Assembly (NCBI GenBank): GCA_009767595.1
Contig: VSDK01018023.1
Span: 694,352 to 758,351 of the forward strand
Direction of reading: 5' to 3'
Length of the DNA: 64,000 bases
Origin: Symbiodinium kawagutii
Lineage: Eukaryota > Sar > Dinophyceae > Suessiales > Symbiodiniaceae
In this document: in pieces, positions 35,063-44,895 of the stretch
Position numbering within the stretch: position 1 is the stretch's first letter
Layout of the letters: every line of letters starts with the position of its first letter
Notes under the pieces: model-generated
Told to the model about the DNA's origin: nothing
The model's input: only the letters and a program-made list of their open reading frames with translations
Databases searched by the model: none
Translations under genes and position numbers: made by a program

Positions 35063-35176
35063 TGGCTATGGGTCAATATTAACCAGCAATAATAGGGGAT
35101 AATAACCAACCATGTCATAGGGAAAACAATGGTGAATGATGGGGAACCAGGGGTACAGGGTTTTGACCCACTGCCA
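35063..35176. mobile_element. F2 TIR element, well kept
   Basis: TGGCTATGGGTCAATATTAA to GGGTTTTGACCCACTGCCA; inner GGGGAACCAGGGGTACAGGG. Confidence 0.8.
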
Positions 35177-35529
35177 CCTGAATAAAACTAGACTTACATG
35201 CTTTGGATCAGGTACAATTTGTAACCGCTTAATTACACTGTTTGTCAGTCGTGCCCTGCACCCTGGATCACCCTGGACTCTGGACTCTTTGCGTACCAGT
35301 TGGACTTCACACGAAGTTTGAAGGATAAAACCCACCAACGGCTTTAACCTTTGCCAGTTTCAACCCCAGGCGGCCCTGGATTTTGCACGGGGGAAGAGAG
35401 AACGCTCCTGATGTTATATTTGAAGAAGCCCACGTTGAGTCATCTTGGGTTGTTTCAACATCGCTGATTTGCTGGGCGCATGGGAAAAATGTCATTTGTT
35501 GCGTGTGTTCATGTCGCATTTGCATCCTG

Positions 35530-35577
<48 letters not shown>

Positions 35578-35578
35578 G
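35530..35578. repeat. (ATC)n array
   Basis: About 48 bases of uninterrupted ATC. Confidence 0.95.
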
Positions 35579-36519
35579 TTGCCATGATCACTCTTCAATT
35601 CGATCAGTTGGTGAGAGTTGGCTAAACTTGGTTTAGGGCGGGTGGTCAAACGTGGGACTGTCGGTATGTCTTGACAGCTTGCAGGGGTCAGAATGGGTTG
35701 GACCAAGGCATGCGTCATCACAGTTGGAAGGACAACGCAGTTTTGTTTCGTGTTCTACTGGTCGGTGGCTTAAGAGATTTTCATTTTCTCTTGTAATGAT
35801 TTAACTATATATAGTTGGAACCCAGTAGAAAAATATTTTATTGTATCTATATATAGTTTTGTAATGATTTATCTATCTATAGTTTTCTATCTGGTAGTTG
35901 GTTGACAAGGGTTTTTTCATAGGGGTTAAAACCACTCGACCAGCTGGTGGATCTGAAACACTTGAAGTTGCCCGCTGTGAGATGATCATGGCTTGCATGA
36001 ACCAGCGGTCCTCACAGCTGGTGAAGGCATCAACCATCAGGTCAGTTGAACAAGATATGACAAGATGATTGTTGCGAAATTTGGCACAGAAATAGGTCAA
36101 AAACACATGAGCAGGGCCAAAGTTCATGATGTTCGAGAAGCTAAGTGAAACATATGGATGATTAATTATAAGCACAGGGGGTATGCTATTGACACTGGTT
36201 GACGGGCATATACCCGTGATATGTGCGACTTATTACATCCTGAACCTGCATACACTTGTTGCAATATGATACGATAATTGGCCTCAGGGCCTGCAATCAA
36301 GTATGCCTTGAGCCTCCGTTAATTACCCCATTAGAATTGCCGAAAGTCCCGAAATCATGGGCACTAATTCTCAAAATGAGGGGAGATTGAGGGTCAAGGT
36401 AGCTGTTATTAACCAATCTGTATAATAACCATGGCCAACCATCATTAACCATCAGGAACCACTATACCAACCATTCTGAACCAAAGAAATGAATGGCTTA
36501 GAACCACTTGAGGCTCCAG
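35579..36519. other. AT-rich stretch, no gene seen
   Basis: Contains a short tandem TATATATAGTT phrase near 35805-35885 and an F3 end fragment at about 35899-35942. Confidence 0.5.
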
Positions 36520-36557
36520 GTGTTTCAAGCCAGACCTGAGGCAGAGGCCTTTGCCAG
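36520..36557 (+). CDS. Candidate microexon
   Basis: GAGGCTCCAG / VFQARPEAEAFA / AG-GTCGGG, 38 bases, leaving phase 2. Confidence 0.25.
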
Positions 36558-37600
36558 GTCGGGTGAGTGGGCTGGGGTAGGGCTGCTTGCCATTGGGGCT
36601 TGCCAAGAACGGCTGTTGTTCCCGTAGGTTTCCCCTACAACGTGGGCCCGAAGTAGTTGTAAGTTGGCTTATAACCCCCTATAAATGGCAGTTACCCCTA
36701 TAATTAACTTAGTTGTAAACCAACTGATAAGTGGTTGGGGGCCCACCTTGTATGTTATGGAGTTTGATCATGTTTCACCTTAGGTCACCCTGTTCACCTT
36801 ATAGGCGTTGTAGCTAATGCCATCGGGTTCTACTACGTTTTTCACACAACCTATCGCTCTTCTTGGCTCCGGGATGATTGTGAATGGCAACTAATGGAAA
36901 AACGATCAAAGCAAATTAATAAAGCTATTAATTCACACATGTTTCATGATGATAAGAATCAATGTTAGGTCCTCGTGGAGCGCGCAGTCAAAAAAACCAA
37001 AGGATAATCAACCATGATGGCAATGGAGAGAGAGAATAACCCATAGTCAAAAATACTCATATAACTGGATTACAGCTACTACAGTAGCTTTGGTTTGGTT
37101 TTTTGTGATAGGATTGATTTACCATTTTTCGCCATTAAACCCGTTAGACTTTTAGCAAGGGATCGACATCAGCCACCAAGATAAGATAGAGTTATAAAGA
37201 TAAGATTCTTGATGGAACATAATCTGTTATAACCAACTGTTATACCGTTGTAAGCAACTGTTATAACAATCTTGTGGAACAGCCCCAGTGCCATGATGAC
37301 GGCAAGGTTGCAACCAGCGACGTCCCCGGTCCCCTGTGCAGGCTACCGCCTTTGCATGGGAGCTCAGTGTGGAATATTGAATATGGGGAACTACTTGGGG
37401 TGGGGGGTTAAATCAATACTTGAAACTAAGTAGTTCCCCAAGAAATATTAACCACCATAATATGGTAGATGGGAATGAAACCAAGTAGTTCGCCAAGTAG
37501 TATTGATACTAAGTAGTTAAATGAGTTTCGGTTTTTATACGTGTCAATTGAAATTAATCTTCGGGTGGAATTTATTATTGAAAAAAGGCACCCCTCTCGA
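36558..37600. other. AT-rich stretch, no gene seen
   Basis: Contains AAGTAGTTC(C/G)CCAAG phrases repeated at about 37385-37520 and TATAACC-rich sequence near 37225-37275. Confidence 0.5.
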
Positions 37601-37603
37601 GCC

Positions 37604-37893
37604 GCGGAAGGCGGCGGAAGCTCCGCGGAAGGGAATGTGTTGCGGAAGCTCGCGGAAGCAAGCTTCAGACTCCGTGACTATAGTGGAACCGAACCTACAA
37701 GTAGCTGCTGTAAGTCGCGCCGCCTGGTTCTAAGTCCTCCCGGGTCCTGTTCTAAGGATGCTGGCGCTGCGGTTGCGGAAGCAAAAGCAACAAAAATTGC
37801 TTCGCGGAAGCTCGCGGAAGCAAATGTGGAAAACATGCATCCGCGGAAGCTCCCATTGTGACCGCGGAAGCATTGCGGAAGGTTTCGCGGAAG
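37604..37893. repeat. GCGGAAG heptamer cluster, 12 copies
   Basis: GCGGAAG starts at 37604, 37614, 37625, 37642, 37652, 37775, 37804, 37814, 37843, 37864, 37875 and 37887, all in the same orientation, often as CGCGGAAGC, in two groups. A 106-codon open frame across it (repeated RKLAEA) is probably a by-product. Confidence 0.85.
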
Positions 37894-37993
37894 GGATGAA
37901 TAATTTTCTTTCGCTTTAAAAGGAATAAAAACCACAACTCAAATGTATCAATACTTGAAACCACCATTCAGCTACAGTTTGAAAACCACCAGC

Positions 37994-38081
37994 TGGTGGT
38001 TTTCAACATGTTTATTTTCGCCATTGTTTTGGGATAGTTGATAAATCGCAGATTTTGCAGAGGGGTTGAAAACACCAACCA
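37994..38081. mobile_element. F3 TIR element
   Basis: TGGTGGTTTTCAAC to GGTTGAAAACACCAACCA. Confidence 0.7.
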
Positions 38082-38433
38082 GATAAGGACTGTGGATCGT
38101 AATAATGTTAGATCAGTCTCCCATATTTGGGATACATCACCAGCTATTTAGTACGAACTGGAGGCAATATGGATCTACCATCATTACGTGCCTTGACTCT
38201 GAATAATGCTGGGATTGATGCCCATCATTTGAGGACTTTCATCCATGTTTTTGGGTAATGGAGCGTCAAGGTACTTGTGCCATCCTACACCTGCAAAATT
38301 GCAGCACTTGGTTGCAATATCCGTCGCGTGCTTCGCCAGCTGGACGACTCTAAAAAATCATCACCCCAAAGAGCTCCTGAAAAGGCCACGAACAGTCCTT
38401 CCGAAGATGGAAACATCAGCAAAATCCCAAACA

Positions 38434-38535
38434 TCAACCATCAACATAGTCACCATCAACATAGTCACCATCAACATCGCTACCATCAACATAGTCACCA
38501 TCAACATCGCCATCCTCAACATATAGTCGCCATAT
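38434..38535. repeat. 15-bp minisatellite (CACCATCAACATAGT type)
   Basis: About six units alternating ACATAGT and ACATCGC ends; breaks down to ATATAGTCGCC at the right. Confidence 0.85.
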
Positions 38536-38612
38536 AGTCACCATCCACCATCCACCATAAAACATAAACATCTTCACCCTCTTCCATCGAGCATCCTCCT
38601 CCCAAGCACCAC

Positions 38613-38703
38613 CTGAGGCCGCGTCCCGGGCGCGACCGCGCTGTAGCCAGAGAGCCCAGTGACCCGATTCGGGAGATCCAGCGCCCGTGTCGAACGGCAA
38701 AAC
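38613..38703 (-). CDS. Candidate exon on the - strand (with 39208)
   Basis: On -, GAAACCCAG precedes VLPFDTGAGSPESGHWALWL then QRGRARDAAS, ending at CAG/GTGGTG. It starts in phase 0 and can follow the 39208-39294 exon directly. A + reading (RAVAREPSDPIREIQRP) also has splice-like ends. Confidence 0.4.
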
Positions 38704-39207
38704 CTGGGTTTCACCATGGATTTCGAGGGTTTCTAGGGGTTGGGATTTCATCATGACCATTGTTTGTTTGAAGTATTTTTTGTTGCTTTGTGTTGCTGAT
38801 TTTCGCTTGTTTTTTAGATGATGTTGCTGATTTTCAACCACGCCGTTTGGGATGATGGCTGAAAAAATGCGCATGTGGCTTTGGCGGTGCCCACCCACCA
38901 GTGGATTTTGGAAAGTGTCCAATTGAGGTCACAACGGTGATGATATGATGTTTTCACAGGGTTCAGCGGAGAGAGAAGCGAAAACAACGCTCAGATTGAT
39001 GATCAAGTTCAACCAGAATCATTGAATGATGGTCAAAGTAACTATGATCAAGGGTGATCAGTGATAAGTATACTGCTAGATAGCGTTTTACGTGACATCG
39101 TAGTTGTTCCTAATCTTTTTATATTTTTTCCCAATCTCAAGCCATGATCGCTATGATCCCAAGCCGGTAGCTGTTCAGTTTTACGTGACAAGCTACGCAC
39201 GCAACAC

Positions 39208-39294
39208 CCTTTGGATCGACGCAAGGCCCAGGGCCACAGCCATCCCCAGGTTGACTTTGCTCGAGCCCTGGTGCCCCAGCCGAAGCCTGAGATC
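39208..39294 (-). CDS. Candidate exon on the - strand
   Basis: A 29-codon phase 0-0 exon on -: ACCAGCCACAG / DLRLRLGHQGSSKVNLGMAV ALGLASIQR / GTGTTG. If real, a - gene here is divergent from the + gene at 40185. The + frame is open too (HSHPQVDFARALVPQPKPE to a stop). Confidence 0.42.
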
Positions 39295-39312
39295 CTGTGG
39301 CTGGTTATTGGA

Positions 39313-39361
39313 TGACCTGAATGGCTTACAACCATGGTGACCTGAATGGCTTACAACCATG
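39313..39361. repeat. Direct repeat, two copies of about 24 bp
   Basis: GACCTGAATGGCTTACAACC ATG occurs twice in tandem. Confidence 0.85.
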
Positions 39362-40108
39362 CTTGCCTTCACCACTTACTGGGATGATCATGGAAGTTGG
39401 ATGTTTTGGTAGATGTCGGTGGCAAATGAGGGTGTCGGATGGTGCCGAATGGTGAAGCTGGAGTTGGTTTGCGGGCGTCGCTCTTATCAGCGGAGCTACA
39501 TGCTATGTTTCTGTTTTTCTCCAGGCATATTATTTCCCAAAATGTCGGATCATCAGTCATACATACGAAGAGAAATACAATTGCCAGGTTGATTTGCACG
39601 TAGTTCTTGTGAAGTCAATATCAGCCAATCATCGTTGATAAGCCATCATGGAAGTGTCTCCCATCATGCCACTCCCTCCATAATCAGCCATCTCTGCAAG
39701 GCCAAACGGTCGGCGGTTTAAGCTCTTTGGCCTCTGGGCAGAACATGCCGCGTTATGGGGCGAGGAATGGGAACGTAGGTGACATGTTTGCTGGGCCATG
39801 GTGGGCCAATGGGTATAATGATCAGTTGCAGTTATAAGAGCCAGCAGCCTGGACTCTGTGTTTGGACAAGGATCGAATGTTCGAGAGTTTTATGTTTAAT
39901 CAAGCAGCCGGCAACTGATTCTTCGCCATCGCATGGTGATATAGTCAATCTTTTTATAGGGACAATAGTCAATGAGGTGACTGCTGCAATCATCTCATTC
40001 AGTCGGAAAGTCATCCTGCTGTCGATCAGTTGGGTTGCTGCCAATTGGCACAACCTGCGGTGCGCTTCCAAATCCGGTTGATACGCAGGTACCCCCATCG
40101 AAACATTC
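39362..40108. other. Upstream region of the 7-helix protein gene, no gene seen
   Basis: Possible promoter space; no TATA-like call is made since dinoflagellate promoters are poorly defined. Confidence 0.4.
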
Positions 40109-40120
40109 TTTTGGCCCAAG
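40109..40120 (+). other. Possible relict spliced-leader fragment
   Basis: TTTTGGCCCAAG differs by one base from the last 12 bases of DinoSL (TTTTGGCTCAAG) and lies 65 bases before the chosen ATG. A strong acceptor (TTCTTTTTTTAAAG, ending 40161) lies downstream, so if it is used the fragment is not in the mature mRNA. Confidence 0.35.
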
Positions 40121-40184
40121 TGACAGCACAAATCACCACAAAAGGTGTTCTTTTTTTAAAGTCTCACCATCCGAAAGCGCTTCA

Positions 40185-41885
40185 ATGCCTTCGGGTTGTG
40201 ATGCATGCCCCAGCAATGGGGGAGAGAGGGAAACTTTTTGCCATGCCATGGGGAACTTGGAGAGCCTTCGCGAGGAAATCCGGACTTTGCGGGCAGAGCA
40301 GCTGCAAGCCAATGAGCAGCTGCTCGCAGGTCTGTCAGGTCTTCACAGCCTGATTGAAGCACGGCCAGGGCCAGGTGCGTTTGCACATTCTTCGGTCAGA
40401 AGCAGAAGTGTAAACACTTTGCAGGACATGGACTCAGCCTGTTTGGATGCAGCAAGGGATCAGAGTTCAAGTCAGAAATTGCCACCTTCAACAAGGTCCC
40501 GCGCAAAAAAAAGGGGCAGCGTCACTCAAGAGTCTGGGTGGTCCTGCCAGTCCCGCCAGTGCCAGTCCATTCCTCAAATCGCTGAGCTGGAGAAGATGTT
40601 GTTGAGAGAGTCGTCAAGCATGTCCATATCGGCTCCAGGGTCCAACGTGCGCTCCAAGGTTCACCCTGAGCTGCACCCAGTGCTTCCAGATCCACAACCA
40701 CCCAAGTCTGGGTCTGAGCCTCCAATGTTAAAAGTATTGTCCAGGAGAGGCTCCGAGTTGAAGATTCTTGCTCGGGATTCTGAGTCTCGAATTCTGACAC
40801 GGGTAGATGGCAAGGCCTCTGCATGGAATATCTTTGAAGAAAACATCGGAGTCCGCATGTGGATGAACTGGGGCAACTTCCTCAGAGCTTTCATTGTGCT
40901 GCTAAGTCTGATGTACCTCGTTCCAACGGCCCTTCAGGCGGATTGGAGACATCAGCCCGGTGAGCATTTTGCCGCATTTGGGCTGTTCATGTACAGCTTT
41001 GTGGCCATCCTGTTGCTGCAACGGGTGAAGCGGTCGCTCTGCTCGGAGGAGTTGAATGTCGCCATGCAGAAATTGGATGATTTTGTTCACAACTGCGGAC
41101 ATGGCCTGGATTGGCCCAGCTTGTCCAAGAAATGGTGGTGCCGATCTCTGGCTTTGTGGCTCCTGGTATTGCTGGCCTTCGTGGTCCAACAGGCCCTCGA
41201 AGTGTGGAAGACGGGAGGCTTGGCGCTTGATGAATCGGTTGTGAGCCCTGCGAATTTGCAGATTCTCAAGGCTTCCACAAGCTGTTTGCTGTTTGCAGTA
41301 TGCAGTGCTGTGGTCATGAACGCTGCCTACTGGGAATTCACGTTGATGCTTGGCTTGGGGAAGACGCTCGACTGCTGGTGTGCGGACATCATGGAGGATC
41401 AAGACTACATCACTGGGATTCAAAGTTGGAATTCTCTCCAAGCGTTGCTGAAATCCGTTGCACGAGAAGTGACACCCTCCTTCATTGTCCTATATTTGTT
41501 TGGATATGCAGGATTCTTAGTTGCTGTCGTTGGCTCAATCAGTCTGCTTCTAGATCCAAACCTGGATGGTGCAACAGTGGCCCTTTACGAATTTGCATTG
41601 CTTCCCTTGATTTACCTCTTTTTCCTCTCTGCGCGGCTTTTCGCTGGAGGAGCAGGGCTCAGCGAAAAGTGCCAGCAGATCCCCGCCTTCGTCAACCAGC
41701 TCAGTTGTGCAGGGCTTAAAGAGCCTGACATTGACCGACAGTACCTGGTGCGTTACATCTCTGACAGCCGGGCTGGCTTCATCGTGCATGGCGTGACGTT
41801 GTCGCAAACAGCTTTGTTGAAGCAAGTGCACGTTTTGTTTGCGCTTTGCTCGGGAGTTGCTGGGATTCTGATCCGGCATTTGTAG
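40185..41885 (+). CDS. Seven-helix membrane protein, candidate gustatory-receptor-like (GRL) channel
   Basis: An intronless 566-residue protein. Residues 22-60 are a probable coiled coil (MGNLESLREEIRTLRAEQLQ onward), 60-230 are polar and Ser/Pro-rich. Seven hydrophobic helices follow at about 231-250, 261-281, 321-341, 362-383, 432-456, 465-488 and 545-565, so the chain ends right after helix 7. The stretch between helices 6 and 7 (SEKCQQIPAFVNQL, YLVRYISDSRAGF, GVTLSQTALLK) resembles the intracellular loop of insect gustatory/odorant receptors, with a GF-x-V-x-G element before the last helix; the insect TYxxxxxQF motif is absent. That family forms ligand-gated cation channels. The open frame extends 50 codons upstream, but ATG 40185 is preferred: it follows a poly-T acceptor at 40161. 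Assignment is by topology and faint motifs only; an unrelated seven-helix family is possible. There is no intron and base use resembles the pirin and FKBP genes. Confidence 0.9.
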   Translation: MPSGCDACPSNGGERETFCHAMGNLESLREEIRTLRAEQLQANEQLLAGLSGLHSLIEARPGPGAFAHSSVRSRSVNTLQDMDSACLDAARDQSSSQKLPPSTRSRAKKRGSVTQESGWSCQSRQCQSIPQIAELEKMLLRESSSMSISAPGSNVRSKVHPELHPVLPDPQPPKSGSEPPMLKVLSRRGSELKILARDSESRILTRVDGKASAWNIFEENIGVRMWMNWGNFLRAFIVLLSLMYLVPTALQADWRHQPGEHFAAFGLFMYSFVAILLLQRVKRSLCSEELNVAMQKLDDFVHNCGHGLDWPSLSKKWWCRSLALWLLVLLAFVVQQALEVWKTGGLALDESVVSPANLQILKASTSCLLFAVCSAVVMNAAYWEFTLMLGLGKTLDCWCADIMEDQDYITGIQSWNSLQALLKSVAREVTPSFIVLYLFGYAGFLVAVVGSISLLLDPNLDGATVALYEFALLPLIYLFFLSARLFAGGAGLSEKCQQIPAFVNQLSCAGLKEPDIDRQYLVRYISDSRAGFIVHGVTLSQTALLKQVHVLFALCSGVAGILIRHL

Positions 41886-42494
41886 GCTACGGGCCCCCAA
41901 GAGTGTGGGGATCAGTCTCTCAACAATTAATTATATAGTTTCCCAAGTTCACTTTTTCAAGTTGTACAGTTGCATTCTCTTCGTTTCGGGTGACCGTAGA
42001 GACATAAAGACGGGTCTCCAATGGTGTGCATTCCAGTGGCGGTGCCTTTGCTTTAAGGGATGGCTTCGACACTTGTGCCGGCTCAGTCTTTGCGTTGAAA
42101 TTGTGCACTTTCCAAAGTGCATTTTTCCATATTTTGCAGTTGTATTCTCTACTGGTCTTCATAGAGGCGTCCGGGCGGAGTTCTTGTAAAGATGCGATGA
42201 ATCAAAAAAGATGGCACAGGTGCGCCGGTTGGTTGGTTGCTTTTGTTGTCGATGCTAACATCAGAGCCGCTGTTGTCCCCAAATCACAAGGTCAACTACG
42301 TTTTCTTGCAGGAGACTTGGCAGGAGTTGGTTCATAATTCACTTTTTTAAGCGTAGCTGTTCACTTGGCCCATTGGACCTACGACTTTGGGAAAAAACCT
42401 GAAGGCTACCTAGGTGGTCATCTAGTTGGTTGGTCATAGTTGAAGACTACAAACTTTTCATGTCATTGGGATAGGCTTGTAGTTCACCTTCTAG
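41886..42494. other. 3' flank of the 7-helix gene, no gene seen
   Basis: Contains two related phrases, CTTTGCTTTAAGGG/GTCTTTGCGTTGAAATT and TTGCA(C/G)TT(G/T)TATTCTCT near 41967 and 42137, possibly an old local duplication. Confidence 0.4.
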
Positions 42495-42542
42495 ATGTCC
42501 ACCTACGGTGTAAGCTTTGACCCAGATCCTGCCACGGGATGG
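42495..42542 (+). CDS. Candidate 16-codon exon
   Basis: CACCTTCTAG / MSTYGVSFDPDPATGW / GTCCGT, phase 0-0. Confidence 0.35.
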
Positions 42543-42956
42543 GTCCGTGCAAAAATGGTTCAAGCCTTCCCATCCAACATGATGTTTGAAATTTCATCAT
42601 TATTCTCTTGCATGGTGCTTTTGAATGGCTTCATATTGTGTCTCAATCAGGTTTTTCAGGTGCCCACCAGTAGGACACCCCATGACAGCCGATGACAGCC
42701 CATGACCGTCAAATGGTTTTCCTATGGAAGGACCAACAAAGCCAGTAGCAAAGTTGTGCAAGCAAACATGTTCGAAGGCATTTGTCGCTGATTTTTGTTG
42801 GTGCCAAGACTCAGGCCAGTAGTAGGACAAATCTTCTGAGAAGCCCTCGCCAAAAAAACAAAGTGTTAAAAACGACCAGTTACCAATTGGCACTTGCAAG
42901 GCCCACGTCTTGAATACAACATTGCTGTCCAAGTCTTGAAAGTACTTGGAACACAA

Positions 42957-43075
42957 TACGGCGGTTTCTCAAAATAGGGGACCCCCCAAATCAGACCAAA
43001 TCATTTTTCATCAACCATTTGATAGTAGTAGACCAACCATTATAAGGGGGCCCCTATTTTAAGAACCCCCATACG
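42957..43075. mobile_element. F1 TIR element with target duplication
   Basis: ATACG + GCGGTTTCTCAAAATAGGGG ... AAGAACCCCC + ATACG. The 5-bp ATACG on both sides is a clear candidate target duplication. Confidence 0.85.
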
Positions 43076-43115
43076 GGCAACACCAAGTGACCAAGGAAAT
43101 GGCTACGCAGCAAAC

Positions 43116-43125
43116 NNNNNNNNNN
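43116..43125. other. Assembly gap (10 N)
   Basis: A run of exactly ten N, likely a placeholder of unknown true length. Confidence 0.99.
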
Positions 43126-43214
43126 GCAGGAATGGAGTTGCGGCCCGGGGTGAGCCCAGCAGTTTTGGACCTGGCAAGCTGTGGTAGGAGGATGGATGAG
43201 GATGCTCATGACCA

Positions 43215-43386
43215 AATGGTTTTTTTCTCAAAGTAGGGGACCCAAAGTCAAGAATGGTTTATTACTTAGTATCCATAATTATTACTTGATGGAAACTGGG
43301 GGTCACCTATCCCATGGACGGAGTTTTATTCTTAAATGGCTACTATTTGATGATAACTGGGGGGTTGCCTATTTTGAGAAACACAC
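43215..43386. mobile_element. F1-related element, long variant
   Basis: AAATGGTTTTTTTCTCAAAG to CCTATTTTGAGAAACACAC, about 170 bp, with an internal near-duplicate phrase (TACTTGATGGAAACTGGGGG / TATTTGATGATAACTGGGGG). Confidence 0.65.
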
Positions 43387-43476
43387 CTGGCATCAACCCC
43401 CATGCCAAACCCAAGCCGTGGACGTCTTGCACCCTGTCGTTCAGCTTGAACCCAGCAGCCGGATGATCTGGTGAAC
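43387..43476 (-). CDS. Candidate exon on the - strand abutting an F1 element
   Basis: Reads SPDHPAAGFKLNDRVQDVHG then LGLAWGLMP on -, ending CCAG/GTGTGT exactly at the F1 border, so the element end would supply the donor. The acceptor (GAGGCCAAG) is weak. Confidence 0.28.
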
Positions 43477-44676
43477 CTTGGCCTCGCTTGGCTGTGGCGA
43501 GTTGCCAGGCACTTCGGTGCCGAGACCGGTTCAAGGGGCTTGAAAATCGATCTTCAAGGAGGACTCCAGGGAACGGGATGGGGTGTCGCAGTTGCGCATG
43601 GCTCGTAGTGCCCAGGCCACCAGTAAGAGCAACCTAGCTGCATATCACATTGGACAAATCTTGGAGGAAAATGGTTGTGCTAGAGGAAATTGCTGACAAG
43701 CTGTGGTAGATGTTGAGATCGCAAAGGGATGCGAAGGGGGCAAACATGATGATCGCATATGATCGCCATGATATAGACCCTTTCTTCAAAAAAAATAGCA
43801 ATCGAAGCGTTCGGTTGCTGAGCAAATGTGAAGCCGTCAGGAACGCACACCCACTTCCAGTGATGATTCTTTTCCCAATCAACCACTGCAAGTTGGTGCC
43901 GCAAATTTGTGGCCTAGGACTCCAGAGCGATCGGCAGCCCGGCAGCCAAGAGGGACTGAGGAAGCTAATCGTTGGCAAGGTTTCAGATTGGCAAAGATTG
44001 ACTTTGATTTTTTGGTTGGGTCCAATTAACAAGTTATGGCAGTGGTCACTAAGAGTGTTTGATTTTGCTTGATGGTGATTGATAACATTTTCCCCCTTTG
44101 TTTTCAAAAGCTGGCCCGAAACCTGGTGGACCAGGGAACGGAATGGAATACATATAATTTTTTAAGGTTCAAGCTGTGTGAATTATATGAAGGAGGGATC
44201 TATACTGTGCAGACATAGCGACACCAATACCTGCAACCCGCGAGAATTGTGAAGCTGATTCAGCCACCAATATTCAAGTCTTGGGCATCCTCGAGGTTGA
44301 ATGGAGGTCTTGGATGAAGCAACCCCTGCTGGGACGAGCATCCTGCCTACCCGAACATGAGTCAGTTTCACAACGGCAGGAATCGAGGACTTGCGAGCAC
44401 CATCATGCCTGATCACAAGAGAAGGCCTTGTTTTTTTAAGGCTGGACTGATGCAGCTTCCCATCCAGATGCCATGTCCATGAGCAGCAAAAGGCCCAGAA
44501 GTGATCGGTGAAGTTCAAATTCATAGCTACCTCAAATCATCTCCAAACCAATCATTACATCAACATTGAACCCACCGGTTTTTTGGGATACCAGGTGATT
44601 GAGGCACATGAGCATTTATGATACCCTATGTCTACACTTGGCCATGCTTCCATACAAATCCTTGGTGGACAACGAC
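43477..44676. other. Stretch without a confident gene
   Basis: A 157-codon - frame at 43634-44107 and a 113-codon - frame at 44183-44524 lack protein character and splice support; the rest shows nothing. Confidence 0.4.
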
Positions 44677-44768
44677 CCCCATCCCTAGGCGCGCCCACTC
44701 CTTGGGAGTCATGTCTCGGAACTCCAGCAGGCCGTGCGTTCGAATCTGTCGCAGTCTGGGTTTGTCGG
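44677..44768. CDS. Candidate exon, both strands plausible
   Basis: On + (44689-44768): CATCCCTAG / ARPLLGSHVSELQQAVRSNL SQSGFV / GTGTAC. On - (44755-44677): AAACCCAG / LRQIRTHGLLEFRDMTPKEW ARLGMG / GTCGTT. Both have acceptor and donor; the - reading is the more protein-like. Confidence 0.4.
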
Positions 44769-44805
44769 GTGTACTCCCAGAAATGGTGCTTGGACAAATC
44801 AGAAC

Positions 44806-44895
44806 TGGCTGGGGGTTTTAACCATTTTTTATTTTCCCTAGTAATTTTTAACAATTGGTTGGTTTATTTTTCATAGGTGTTGAAAGCACCAACCA
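44806..44895. mobile_element. F3 TIR element
   Basis: TGGCTGGGGGTTTTAACC to GTTGAAAGCACCAACCA. Confidence 0.75.

Noticed and set aside
37541..37861. 106-codon frame with RKLAEA repeats as a repeat protein
   Set aside because: The repeats come from the GCGGAAG DNA motif cluster, which extends beyond the frame.
38434..38535. CRISPR-like array
   Set aside because: The 15-bp units are contiguous with no unique spacers; it is a minisatellite.
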